From UBA6183 sp943372215 (GTDB taxonomy: Bacteria > Bacteroidota > Bacteroidia > UKL13-3), in assembly GCA_943372215.1 (NCBI GenBank), contig CALRXU020000020.1:12789-76788 (forward strand): 64,000 nt of DNA. Direction: 5' to 3'. Made by a program: the position numbers and the translations under genes. How positions within the stretch are numbered: the stretch's first letter is position 1; every line of letters begins with the position of its first letter. The notes below the pieces were generated by a model. That model was not told the origin of the DNA. It worked only from the letters and a program-made list of their open reading frames with translations, and did no database searches. This document shows, piece by piece, positions 32,249 to 41,228 of the stretch.

Positions 32249-33358
32249 ATGAAAAAACAACTTATCTTTTTTTATTTGGTAATGACCTTTAGTGCCAAAA
32301 CTTCCACTGCTCAAAATATTGATAGCATCCGTTACGTGCTTGATAGCACCTATTTAAGTTCACCATTTTTTGGAAATGTGTTAATCACCAAAAATAATAA
32401 CATACTTTTTGAAAAAAGCTATGGTTATGCTGATGCGATAAATAAAAGACCCCTGACAAACAAAAACTCTTTTCAAGTGGCATCTATTTCAAAACAATTT
32501 ACCGCTTATGGTATCATGATATTGAAAAACAACAATTTGTTGGATTATGATAGTTTGGTGTGCAAGTATATTCCAACATTTCCATACAAAAACATTACGG
32601 TCAGGCATTTGCTTACGCATACATCAGGCTTGCCAAATTTTTGGGACGACATCAGACCTAATATGGACACCACAAAATCTAACGGCAACAAAGATGTTTT
32701 AGACTATCTAATACAACACAAACTGCCTTTACAATTTGAAGCGGGAACAACATTTCAGTATGCAGATATCGGTTATGACTTTTTAGCGACTATTATAGAA
32801 GTTGTTTCAGGTTTAAGTTACCAGGAATTTATGTACAAAAACATTTTCAAGCCATTAAAAATGCAACATACATTCGCTTGCATGGTTACCGATATTCGCA
32901 GAATTCAAGATAAAAACCTGGCCATCGGACATGCTCTTGAAAATGGGAAGTTCGTATATGCACACCTGCAACCAAAACATCATTTTGTTTATTATTTAGG
33001 TGATTTTTATGGTGATGGTTCTGTTGTAACAACCGCAAGGGATTTAGCCATTTGGGACAAGGCACTTAAAGCGTGTAAACTGTTGCCTTGCGAAATCCAA
33101 AACGAATCCATCAACGAAGCAACATTTAATGGACAAGTAATTTATGCCAGAACAAATCCCAACATCAGTTATGGTTTCGGTTGGTTTATTAAAAATACAC
33201 CAACCGGAAAATTAGTTTACCACAGTGGCGGACATCCCGGAAATGCTCATGTCATGTATCGCCTATTGGATAAGGATATTACTTTTATTTTTTTATCAAA
33301 TGCCGAAACACCTCACCTAAAATCACTACGAAGTAGAATCCTTCAAATGCTGAACTAA
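32249..33358 (+). CDS. Exported serine hydrolase, beta-lactamase class C-like
   Basis: A 369-residue protein with a signal peptide (residues 1-21, ending TSTAQ). The nucleophile motif SISKQF gives the SxxK pair near residue 80, and RHLLTHTSGLPNFW is the usual next landmark. The YxN box appears as YADIGYDF, with Asp instead of Asn, and HSGGHPG replaces the KTG box, as in esterases and D-aminopeptidases of this family. A true beta-lactamase is therefore less likely than an esterase or peptidase. It is the last gene of its unit. Confidence 0.9.
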   Translation: MKKQLIFFYLVMTFSAKTSTAQNIDSIRYVLDSTYLSSPFFGNVLITKNNNILFEKSYGYADAINKRPLTNKNSFQVASISKQFTAYGIMILKNNNLLDYDSLVCKYIPTFPYKNITVRHLLTHTSGLPNFWDDIRPNMDTTKSNGNKDVLDYLIQHKLPLQFEAGTTFQYADIGYDFLATIIEVVSGLSYQEFMYKNIFKPLKMQHTFACMVTDIRRIQDKNLAIGHALENGKFVYAHLQPKHHFVYYLGDFYGDGSVVTTARDLAIWDKALKACKLLPCEIQNESINEATFNGQVIYARTNPNISYGFGWFIKNTPTGKLVYHSGGHPGNAHVMYRLLDKDITFIFLSNAETPHLKSLRSRILQMLN

Positions 33359-33660
33359 AAGTCAAATCAAGCAACTTACTGGAACAAAGTTGCCAATAAA
33401 AAACATTTCATCAATCAATAGCGGACTCATTTAAAACCAATTCAAGCAAAACAAAATGCAACGAATCATTGAATAGCGACAAAGAAAATTACGGTGTAAT
33501 GGTTGTAGCGGTAGGAGTTACTGTAATCATTCACACTCAGACATTCATGCCTTTTTTCCCATGTATGAATACAACTTCGCACTGATATTCATCATTTTTA
33601 GCTGCACTGTTGGCTTCAATGGTTGTTAAATGCTAAATTGTGCCAAAATTTATTGCAGGC
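33359..33660. other. Non-coding stretch before kynU
   Basis: About 300 bp without a supported gene. A short open stretch around 33455-33575 reads as a plausible peptide but lacks a convincing start and family match. No promoter box fitting TAnnTTTG or hairpin terminator was recognised. Confidence 0.5.
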
Positions 33661-34920
33661 ATGATATACCAAAACACATTAGCGTTTGCTCAACAGTTAG
33701 ACCACCAAGATGCATTGGCCCATTTTAGGGAGGAGTTTTACATCCCACAAAAAGAGGGCAAGCCTGTGGTGTATTTGTGTGGCAATTCGCTTGGGTTGCA
33801 ACCTAAAAAGGTGCGTGCCGCCATTGACCAAGAGCTTAAAGATTGGGCAGAACTTGGTGTAGAGGGACACTTTGCGGGTAAAAACCCATGGATGTATTAC
33901 CACCACTTTTTAACGGAACATGCAGCAGCCGTGGTTGGTGCTAAACCCAGCGAGGTGGTGATTATGAATAACCTCACCGCAAACTTGCATTTGATGATGG
34001 TGAGTTTTTATCGCCCCACCAAAACGAGGTATAAAATTCTGATGGAAGGGTCTGCTTTCCCCAGCGACCAATATGCCATGGAAACACAAGCCCGCTTTCA
34101 TGGGTTTAACCCTGATGATGCCATTATTGAATTAAAACCGCGGGAGGGTGAATACACCCTGCGAACCGCAGATATTATAGCAACCATTAATGCCCATAAA
34201 GATGAATTGGCCATTGTAATGATGGGCGGTGTAAACTATTATACCGGGCAAGCATTTGACATGGCCGCAATAACCCAAGCTGCACATGCCGTTGGTGCTA
34301 AAGTAGGTTTTGATTGCGCACATGCCGCAGGAAATTTGCCCTTGCAGTTGCATGATTGGGACGTGGATTTTGCCGTGTGGTGTACTTACAAATACTTAAA
34401 CTCTGGCCCAGGCGGCACCAGTGGTGTTTTTGTGCATGAGCGCCATGGCAATAACCCTGATTTGGTGCGTTTTGCAGGTTGGTGGGGACATGACGAAAAA
34501 GAACGTTTCCAAATGAAAAAAGGATTTAAGCCCATGGAAGGCGCAGCAGGCTGGCAATTGAGCAATGCACAAATTTTACCTATGGCCATTCACAAAGCCT
34601 CTTTGGAGTTGTTTGCTGCTGCTGGAATAAACAACCTACGTGCCAAAAGCGAATTGCTTACGGGTTACTTGGCATTTATTTTAGCCGACTTTACGGAATA
34701 TTTAACCATCATCACCCCAACCAATCCAGCCGAAAGGGGTTGCCAACTTTCCATAATTGTGAAAGAAAATGGCAAAAAGCTGTTTGATTACTTGGAGTCA
34801 CAAGGCATTATGCCCGATTGGCGTGAGCCTGATGTAATCCGCATGAGCCCGGTACCCATGTACAACTCTTTTGAAGATGTATATCATATAGGGCAAGCAT
34901 TGGAAGCATATTTTTTATAA
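33661..34920 (+). CDS. kynU: Kynureninase
   Basis: A 419-residue PLP enzyme that cleaves kynurenine or 3-hydroxykynurenine to (3-hydroxy)anthranilate and alanine. The ATG at 33661 gives the family start; a GTG at 33640 is less likely. Landmarks are VYLCGNSLGLQPKKV near residues 37-51, MNNLTANLHLMM, FDCAHAAGNLPL with the PLP-contacting Asp, and WCTYKYLNSGPGG carrying the Schiff-base lysine. FAGWWGHDEKERFQM is also typical. The kynurenine 3-monooxygenase gene lies 0.6 kb downstream on the same strand, separated by a DUF433/DUF5615 pair. Confidence 0.97.
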   Translation: MIYQNTLAFAQQLDHQDALAHFREEFYIPQKEGKPVVYLCGNSLGLQPKKVRAAIDQELKDWAELGVEGHFAGKNPWMYYHHFLTEHAAAVVGAKPSEVVIMNNLTANLHLMMVSFYRPTKTRYKILMEGSAFPSDQYAMETQARFHGFNPDDAIIELKPREGEYTLRTADIIATINAHKDELAIVMMGGVNYYTGQAFDMAAITQAAHAVGAKVGFDCAHAAGNLPLQLHDWDVDFAVWCTYKYLNSGPGGTSGVFVHERHGNNPDLVRFAGWWGHDEKERFQMKKGFKPMEGAAGWQLSNAQILPMAIHKASLELFAAAGINNLRAKSELLTGYLAFILADFTEYLTIITPTNPAERGCQLSIIVKENGKKLFDYLESQGIMPDWREPDVIRMSPVPMYNSFEDVYHIGQALEAYFL

Positions 34921-34938
34921 CTTTACCAAAAAATTGAT

Positions 34939-35169
34939 ATGGGTTACAAAAATTATTTAGAAGCAAAACCAGATGTAATGCTTGGTAAACCTGTAATAAA
35001 AGGCACTAGGATAACTGTTGAGCTTATACTCAAAAAAATGTCTGAAGGAGCAAGCGTTGGCGATATCAAAATGATGTACCCCAATTTAACCTCAGAACAA
35101 ATAAATGCGTGTATTGAATATGCATATGATGTTGTTGCAAATGAAGCATTTTTAAATGATGTCGCTTGA
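34939..35169 (+). CDS. DUF433 antitoxin-like protein
   Basis: A 76-residue protein with the DUF433 pattern: PDVMLGKPVIKGTRITVELI at residues 11-30 and EGASVGDIKMMYPNLTSEQI, then a helix ending in VVANEAFL. DUF433 proteins are small winged-helix DNA-binding antitoxins usually paired with DUF5615 (PIN-like) toxins, which is the gene that follows. It starts 18 bp after kynU and its stop overlaps the next ATG by 1 bp (TGATG). Confidence 0.93.
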   Translation: MGYKNYLEAKPDVMLGKPVIKGTRITVELILKKMSEGASVGDIKMMYPNLTSEQINACIEYAYDVVANEAFLNDVA

Positions 35170-35516
35170 TGATTATCATCGCAGATGAAAATATTGAGCA
35201 CTTATTAATAGAAAAACTGAAACAACACTTTCAAGTAATATCTATTTATGAGTTGCACAGAGGTGCCACGGATAATGATATTGCAAAAATTGCGGCTCAA
35301 GAAAATGCGATTATTTTAACTGAAGATAAAGACTTTGGAGACTTAGTTTTTATTAATAATCAGACGCATTTATCTGTTATACTGTTAAGATACTCGTTCC
35401 ACGAGAGAAATGAATTACATGAAGTACTCATTAATTTATTGAAACAAAAATCATTTGAATTAATGGGTAGATTTACGACTGTTACAAGTAAAAAAATACG
35501 AACTCGAAACTTATAA
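35169..35516 (+). CDS. DUF5615 PIN-like toxin component
   Basis: A 115-residue protein of the DUF5615 family of PIN-like putative nucleases. The first acidic residues are in MIIIADENIEHLL and the second set in ILTEDKDFGDLV, as expected for a PIN-type active site, and HRGATDNDIAKIAAQEN lies between. A TTG at 35166 is possible, but ATG at 35169 overlaps the DUF433 stop as usual for such pairs. Its TAA overlaps the kmo ATG by one base, so toxin and kmo are translationally linked. Confidence 0.93.
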   Translation: MIIIADENIEHLLIEKLKQHFQVISIYELHRGATDNDIAKIAAQENAIILTEDKDFGDLVFINNQTHLSVILLRYSFHERNELHEVLINLLKQKSFELMGRFTTVTSKKIRTRNL

Positions 35517-36841
35517 TGACACAAAAAATAACAATTGTTGGCGGTGGATTAGCCGGAAGTTTAGCAGCCATTTACATGGCTAAACGTGGGTTTGAAGTGA
35601 ACTTGTTTGAACGCAGACCCGACATGCGCAAAGCAAGCATTTACCAAGGGCGTTCTATTAATTTGGCACTCAGCACAAGGGGTTTGAATGCCTTGGCAAA
35701 AATAGGGTTAGACAAAGAAATTTTAGCAGATGCTATACCCATGTATGGCCGCATGATGCATAGCAAAACAGGCGAACTGGCTTATCACCCTTATGGTAAA
35801 GATGGCCAGGCCATCAATTCTGTTTCGCGGGGCAGGTTAAACCAAAAGCTGATTGAGTTGGCCGACCAATTTCCCAATATCAACTTATACTTTAACAGCA
35901 GGTGTACGGATGTAAATATTGAAAACGCAACGTCCACCTTTGAGTTGGAGGATGGCTCACACCAAACCGTGCAAAGCGATCGGATTATTGGCACTGATGG
36001 CGCATTTGCAGCTACCAGGGGTAAACTACAAATAAGCGACCGATTTAATTACTCGCAACAATATTTGCATGTAGGTTACAAAGAGTTGAGCATACCCGCA
36101 GGAGAAAACGGTGCATTTTTAATGGAGAAAAACGCCTTGCACATTTGGCCGCGTGGTTCATTTATGATGATTGCATTGCCCAACCCCGCTGGTGATTTTA
36201 CCTGCACCTTGTTTTTTCCTTATGAGGTTTTTGATGCGCTGAAAACAGATGAAGAAATCCTTGCCTTTTTTAATAAGGAGTTTGCGGATGCCGTGCCTAT
36301 GATGCCTACTTTGCTAGAAGATTTTAAACAAAATCCGGTGGGCAATTTGGTAACGGTTAAGTGTTACCCTTGGGTGAAGGAAGATAAAATTGCCCTAATG
36401 GGTGATGCCGCACATGCCATTGTACCATTTTATGGGCAAGGCATGAATTGCAGTTTTGAAGATGTGGTGGTGTTTGATGACATGATTGAAAAATATGGCG
36501 ATGATTGGAAAACCATTTTTGACGAATACCAAAAAGAGCGCAAACCCAATGCGGATGCCATTGCTGATTTGGCGGTACAAAATTATTATGAAATGGCCGA
36601 CAAGGTTGGGGATAAACATTTTCTCCATAAAAAACACCTTGAACATGATTTAACGGAGTTGTATCCTGAGCAGTTTAAATCGCAATATGAATTGACCACC
36701 TTTAGTTTGAGTGGCTATAAATATGCATTAGACCAAGGCAAAAAAAATGATGTGTTGCTGGAAAAAATAATTGCCGATGGCGCAGAAGAAAAAATAAAAG
36801 ATCCGGCTTACATGGAGCAATTGTGGCATATGCTTCAATAG
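35516..36841 (+). CDS. kmo: Kynurenine 3-monooxygenase
   Basis: A 441-residue FAD-dependent aromatic hydroxylase. The dinucleotide fold VGGGLAGSLAAIYMAKRG is at residues 8-25, SINLALSTRGLNAL and SRGRLNQKLIELA match the KMO family, and GDAAHAIVPFYGQGMNCSFED near residues 293-313 is the second FAD motif. It converts kynurenine to 3-hydroxykynurenine with NADPH and O2, the step before kynureninase in this pathway. The first step (tryptophan 2,3-dioxygenase) and 3-hydroxyanthranilate dioxygenase are not in the window. Hydrophobic carboxy-end membrane anchors known in eukaryotic KMO are absent. Confidence 0.96.
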   Translation: MTQKITIVGGGLAGSLAAIYMAKRGFEVNLFERRPDMRKASIYQGRSINLALSTRGLNALAKIGLDKEILADAIPMYGRMMHSKTGELAYHPYGKDGQAINSVSRGRLNQKLIELADQFPNINLYFNSRCTDVNIENATSTFELEDGSHQTVQSDRIIGTDGAFAATRGKLQISDRFNYSQQYLHVGYKELSIPAGENGAFLMEKNALHIWPRGSFMMIALPNPAGDFTCTLFFPYEVFDALKTDEEILAFFNKEFADAVPMMPTLLEDFKQNPVGNLVTVKCYPWVKEDKIALMGDAAHAIVPFYGQGMNCSFEDVVVFDDMIEKYGDDWKTIFDEYQKERKPNADAIADLAVQNYYEMADKVGDKHFLHKKHLEHDLTELYPEQFKSQYELTTFSLSGYKYALDQGKKNDVLLEKIIADGAEEKIKDPAYMEQLWHMLQ

Positions 36842-36857
36842 CAATAATCATTTTTGC

Positions 36858-37484
36858 ATGTTGTTACCTCACGAAAACAAGCGGCTCATTTTGCTTACAT
36901 TTTTCAGTTGTTTACTGATTGAAACTTTTTATGAAGTAATCGAACTATACCTAACAGCCGGATTGTATGAACTGGTTGGTTTCAAGGATTACCACCTGAG
37001 TTTTATTGGGGTATTGGGTTGTTTAGAGCCGAAGAGTAGAATGGTTGTTGGTTTTCCCTTATTCCTTTACCAAACGGCCGTTCTCGTTGGTGGGTTTTTA
37101 ATCAGCAGAAATGCCACTAAACCCATTAACCTGCTTATCGGAGCCTTACTCACCTACAAGTTTGTTTCAGGTTTATTTATGAATATTTTCATGAGTATCA
37201 TGATGGACAACGTTCTGCTCTTTCCTGATATTGATGTGGCTAAATATAAAGCAGTAGCCGTTCCGGTATTTGGCAATTATTTCAACTATACCATTTTCAA
37301 TTCCGCAATACACTACGTTAGCCTATTGTTTGGCATTTATGTTTGTTATCAACTGGTGGTGAAACTCTGGCCTGCTTATTTCCGAAAAATTATTTTCACC
37401 TATGGTTTGGTCGGCTGTATCTTGGGTATGGTTATTTGGTATTTTGCCATAGGTTTGTATTTGTTTCCATTTCCAACATATTAA
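36858..37484 (+). CDS. Hypothetical membrane protein downstream of kmo
   Basis: A 208-residue protein with about five membrane segments (residues 8-34, 66-84, 92-116, 148-170, 182-203). No family was recognised. It begins 16 bp after kmo and could be co-transcribed with the kynurenine genes, but no motif links it to tryptophan metabolism; a transporter role is only a guess. Confidence 0.65.
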   Translation: MLLPHENKRLILLTFFSCLLIETFYEVIELYLTAGLYELVGFKDYHLSFIGVLGCLEPKSRMVVGFPLFLYQTAVLVGGFLISRNATKPINLLIGALLTYKFVSGLFMNIFMSIMMDNVLLFPDIDVAKYKAVAVPVFGNYFNYTIFNSAIHYVSLLFGIYVCYQLVVKLWPAYFRKIIFTYGLVGCILGMVIWYFAIGLYLFPFPTY

Positions 37485-37511
37485 AGTTATTGCTTATTTA
37501 AAATTTTCACT

Positions 37512-39923
37512 ATGAAAAAAATACTAACATCCTTACTTGTGTTGTTCTGTGTTATTGCCACTCAAGCACAAACCACTTACAAAAATCCACCAGCAGAGAT
37601 TATGGCTTTGGCTGATGTAAAACGTCCACCGCAACCACTTATCAGCAGAAACAATACTTACTTGGTTTTGTTGGAACGGCCTTTGTACAAAACGGTAGAA
37701 GAACTGGCCGAACCTGAATTAAAACTGGCTGGCTTGCGCATTAATCCAGCAAATTTTAACGTAACCCGTGGAACTTATTACACCTCCATTACCTTGCAAA
37801 AAATTGCAGGCAAAGTGGCTATTCCTATAAAAGGACTGCCCAGCCCATTAAAAGCGCAATATGTGCAGGTTTCGCCAAACGAAAAATACTGCTCGTTTGT
37901 GCAAGTGGGCAAAACAACATTAAGTCTTTGGCTAATTGATATGGCCACAGGTGTTGCCAGTGAATATGTTCAGGATGGGTTAAATGCCACCTTGGGAGCT
38001 CCATACTTTTGGAGCAGTAATGATGATTTTATTTGTATTAAAAGCAAGGGAAACAAACAACGTTTGGAAACAAGCATGGAAATGCCTTTAGGTCCTGCCA
38101 CACAAGACGCTACAGGCAGCAAATCGGCAGCAAGAACCTACCAAGACTTGTTGCGCAACAAAAGGGATGAAACCATTTTTAATTATTATGCAGCGTTTGC
38201 TTACGACAAAATAGATATTGCTACCAAAAAACGCACCCCATTGTTGCCTGAGGCCATTTATACCTCTTGTTCATTTTCGCCCGACCAAAAGTACATCCTA
38301 ACAGAACAACTGCAAGAGCCTTATAGTTACTCCCTTCCTTACTCCTACTTCCCCAGTGAGTTTAGGATAAGTGATGCGGATGGTAAATTTATTAGCGTGT
38401 TTTACAAGCGGCCCTTACAAGACAAAGTGCCCATTAGTTTTGATGCGGTGGAAGCAGGAAAACGCGAAATCATGTGGCGCAATGATAAGCCAGCTACGTT
38501 GTTTTGGTGTGAAGCACCGGATGGCGGAGACCCAACAAAAGAGGTAACTTACCGTGATGAATTGTTTACGGCTGATTACCCTTTTACGGAAGCCAAAAAA
38601 TTATGCAGCATTAAAAACAGGTTGAGTGATGTAACCTTTGGAAACAACAATTTACTGGTGGTAAAGGACTATTGGCGCAAAAACAGAAATACCAAAACCT
38701 ACCTTATTAACCCATCCATTGCGGGTGGTTCGCCCCAAGTTATTTTTGATTTATCCAGCGAAGATTTGTATGCCAATCCGGGTGATTTCCATACCACTTT
38801 TAATGAATACAACCGTGCGGTATTGGAAATGGGCAAAAAGAACACCATTTTGTACTTAACAGGCGAGGGCTATTCTCCTGATGGCAACAGGCCATTTTTA
38901 GATGAGTTTAACCTCAGCACAAAAAAAACAAAACGTGTGTGGCGTGCAGATGGTAAAAGTACCTATGAAAATATTATCCGTGTAATCAACGCAGAAAAAG
39001 CATTGGTGATTACTAGCATTGAGAGCCCAAAAATTTACCCCAATTTATACCTGCGTGATTGCAAAAAATCAACCCAACCAACACAAATTACTTTTAGCCA
39101 AAATCCTTACTTGGCCTTGCAAAACATAAGCAAGCAGCGCATTTATTACAAACGCAAGGATGGGGTACAATTATCAGCCACCTTATATTTACCTGCCGGA
39201 TACGATAAAAGCCGCGATGGCAGGTTACCCATGCTGATGAGTGCTTACCCAACGGAATACAAAGATGATAAAGCAGCCGAACAGGTGCAGGAATCGCCAC
39301 ACCAGTTTATTAATATTGGTTGGCCTTCTCCACTTTTTTGGGTAGCCAGGGGCTACGCCATTTTAGAAGATGCCCAATTCCCCATTATTGGCAAGGGTGA
39401 TGCTGAACCCAATGATACGTACATTGAACAACTGGTGGCTGATGCGCAGGCTGCGATTGATGCAGTGGATAGCATGGGCGTAGTGGACAAAACCAGGTGC
39501 GCGGTAATGGGCCATTCCTATGGTGCATTTATGACCGCAAACTTATTGGCACATTCTAATTTGTTTGCGGCTGGTTTGGCAAGAAGTGGCGCGTATAACA
39601 GAACATTAACCCCATTTGGTTTTCAGGCAGAAGAAAGAAGCTACTGGGAAGCACAAGATGTTTACTTAAAAATGTCGCCATTTAATTATGCGCATAAAAT
39701 TAAAACACCCATTTTATTGATACACGGGGATGCTGATAATAATCCGGGAACATTTACCTTACAAAGCGAGCGGTTGTTTCAAGCCATTAAAGGCAATGGA
39801 GGAAAAGCCCGCTTGGTTTTATTGCCTTATGAAAGCCATAGTTATGCGGCAAGAGAAAACATCTTGCACATGTTGTGGGAAATGGATACCTGGCTGGATA
39901 CTTTTGTGAAAAATAAAAAATAG
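37512..39923 (+). CDS. Exported S9 family peptidase (prolyl oligopeptidase-like)
   Basis: An 803-residue protein with a signal peptide (residues 1-20, ending TQAQ). Residues about 30-560 are the propeller-like domain and about 570-803 the alpha/beta-hydrolase domain with the triad Ser in GHSYGAFM, Asp in HGDADNNPG and His in ESHSYAA. This is the glutamyl/dipeptidyl-peptidase-like branch of S9 common in Bacteroidota, acting in the periplasm. It is followed 17 bp later by a small exported NTF2-like gene. Confidence 0.94.
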   Translation: MKKILTSLLVLFCVIATQAQTTYKNPPAEIMALADVKRPPQPLISRNNTYLVLLERPLYKTVEELAEPELKLAGLRINPANFNVTRGTYYTSITLQKIAGKVAIPIKGLPSPLKAQYVQVSPNEKYCSFVQVGKTTLSLWLIDMATGVASEYVQDGLNATLGAPYFWSSNDDFICIKSKGNKQRLETSMEMPLGPATQDATGSKSAARTYQDLLRNKRDETIFNYYAAFAYDKIDIATKKRTPLLPEAIYTSCSFSPDQKYILTEQLQEPYSYSLPYSYFPSEFRISDADGKFISVFYKRPLQDKVPISFDAVEAGKREIMWRNDKPATLFWCEAPDGGDPTKEVTYRDELFTADYPFTEAKKLCSIKNRLSDVTFGNNNLLVVKDYWRKNRNTKTYLINPSIAGGSPQVIFDLSSEDLYANPGDFHTTFNEYNRAVLEMGKKNTILYLTGEGYSPDGNRPFLDEFNLSTKKTKRVWRADGKSTYENIIRVINAEKALVITSIESPKIYPNLYLRDCKKSTQPTQITFSQNPYLALQNISKQRIYYKRKDGVQLSATLYLPAGYDKSRDGRLPMLMSAYPTEYKDDKAAEQVQESPHQFINIGWPSPLFWVARGYAILEDAQFPIIGKGDAEPNDTYIEQLVADAQAAIDAVDSMGVVDKTRCAVMGHSYGAFMTANLLAHSNLFAAGLARSGAYNRTLTPFGFQAEERSYWEAQDVYLKMSPFNYAHKIKTPILLIHGDADNNPGTFTLQSERLFQAIKGNGGKARLVLLPYESHSYAARENILHMLWEMDTWLDTFVKNKK

Positions 39924-39940
39924 CTCAACCGTTTACGAAA

Positions 39941-40396
39941 ATGAATATGAGAAATGTAATCCTGTTGCTTGCATTGCTTTCAATAAGCACCACCACGTTT
40001 GCCAGAAAACCAAAACCTAAGGCCAAACCAGTGAACCCAAGAACGGAAATTATGCAGGTGCTGAACAAACAGCAAAAAGCTTGGAACGAAGGGAAAATAG
40101 AAGCTTACATGCAAGGTTACTGGAACAGTGATTCCTTAACTTTTGTGGGCAAACGTGGGGTAACCCGTGGTTGGAAAAACACCTTGGAAAACTACAAAAA
40201 ATCGAACCCAGATAAAGCCACCATGGGTAAGCTTGAGTTGCAAATTATTAGCCTTAAAATACTATCCAACGATATGGCATTTGTAGTTGGCAAATGGGAC
40301 TTAACCCGAACAGCAGGAAATGTAGGCGGTCATTTTACCTTATTAATGCGCAAACTTAAAGGCAAATGGGTAATTGTGGCCGACCATAGCAGTTGA
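39941..40396 (+). CDS. Exported NTF2-like (DUF4440/SnoaL) protein
   Basis: A 151-residue protein with a signal peptide (residues 1-21, ending TTTFA) and a strongly basic linker (RKPKPKAKP). The rest is an NTF2-like cone fold: MQVLNKQQKAWNEGKIEAYMQGYW helix, LTFVGKRGVTRGW and the paired strands MAFVVGKWDLT and FTLLMRKLKGKWVIVADH. The ligand or activity is unknown. It ends 1 bp before the end of the convergent DUF4249 gene. Confidence 0.85.
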   Translation: MNMRNVILLLALLSISTTTFARKPKPKAKPVNPRTEIMQVLNKQQKAWNEGKIEAYMQGYWNSDSLTFVGKRGVTRGWKNTLENYKKSNPDKATMGKLELQIISLKILSNDMAFVVGKWDLTRTAGNVGGHFTLLMRKLKGKWVIVADHSS

Positions 40397-40397
40397 T

Positions 40398-41219
40398 TTA
40401 CTGTTTCACAATTCTGGTTCTAAATCGTTTGATGTCGTAGGCTGCAAATATGCCCAGCACATCTCCCCCTCTAATATTGCTTGGTAAATTGGCAGGTGGT
40501 GTAGAGAATGGGCCTCCTCCGCTTGACCTGTTGTTTAAGGCCAGCAAGTAACGGTAAACGCCATCATCAACTGACCGAAATATCAATAAACTGGTATCTC
40601 CAGGCTCCAACCTAAGGAAGGGGATTTCAAATTCAAAAGGTGCATTTAACACGCTGTTTCTGTTGTCAAACAATACCCTAAAATCAAACAATGAATCCTG
40701 GCCATAAGAGTCAGGAATGTTGTTAAAACCAAACCTTACATAGGTATATTTTACTGGCGACCTGTTATCGATGCCTAAGTACTTAACAGTATAACCTTCT
40801 TCAAGAAAACTTTCTTGCTCTTTAAAAACTGGGATAATGGTATCAATCTGAAACATGGGTTCCAGCAATGATGAGCTGGTATACTCCTTACCCTCGTGAT
40901 TAATTTTTAAGTTATATACTTGTCCAATTGTACCCACGTAGTTTTTAGCAGGTCTATAAACTCCAAGGGTATCATGTACAAAAGGAATACCATTTACATC
41001 AACGGTAGCATTGGTAACAAATGGAATTGAACTGGTATTGTCAAAAAAAGCTAAACTTTTGGTTAACCTTACAAATGAACTGTCTTTTTCAGTGGTTATC
41101 TGACCTTCAACCACCAACTTTACGGTATTTGCCGGTAAATCTACATCCACCACTTGCTCGCAACTGGTGAGTGCAACAACAATAAACAATGCTCCTATTA
41201 ATATGCGAAAACGTTTCAT
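40398..41219 (-). CDS. DUF4249 family lipoprotein
   Basis: A 273-residue protein with lipobox LTSC (Cys 19) and the DUF4249 pattern VDVDLPANTVKLVVEGQITTEKDSSF-like start (VVDVDLP followed by LVVEGQI), PFVTNATVDVNG and the later GQVYNLKINHEGKEYTSSS. DUF4249 lipoproteins are usually encoded directly after a TonB-dependent receptor, as here (9 bp), and probably act as surface partner of the receptor. The ligand is unknown. It is the last gene of the minus-strand receptor unit. Confidence 0.93.
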   Translation of the reverse strand: MKRFRILIGALFIVVALTSCEQVVDVDLPANTVKLVVEGQITTEKDSSFVRLTKSLAFFDNTSSIPFVTNATVDVNGIPFVHDTLGVYRPAKNYVGTIGQVYNLKINHEGKEYTSSSLLEPMFQIDTIIPVFKEQESFLEEGYTVKYLGIDNRSPVKYTYVRFGFNNIPDSYGQDSLFDFRVLFDNRNSVLNAPFEFEIPFLRLEPGDTSLLIFRSVDDGVYRYLLALNNRSSGGGPFSTPPANLPSNIRGGDVLGIFAAYDIKRFRTRIVKQ

Positions 41220-41228
41220 AACAATGCG

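Noticed and set aside
32249..33358. Serine hydrolase as a class C beta-lactamase
   Set aside because: SxxK is present, but the YxN and KTG boxes are replaced by YAD and HSG, as in esterases and peptidases of the same fold.
33455..33580. Possible gene fragment before kynU
   Set aside because: Readable for about 40 codons but without start codon context, family similarity or a clear boundary.
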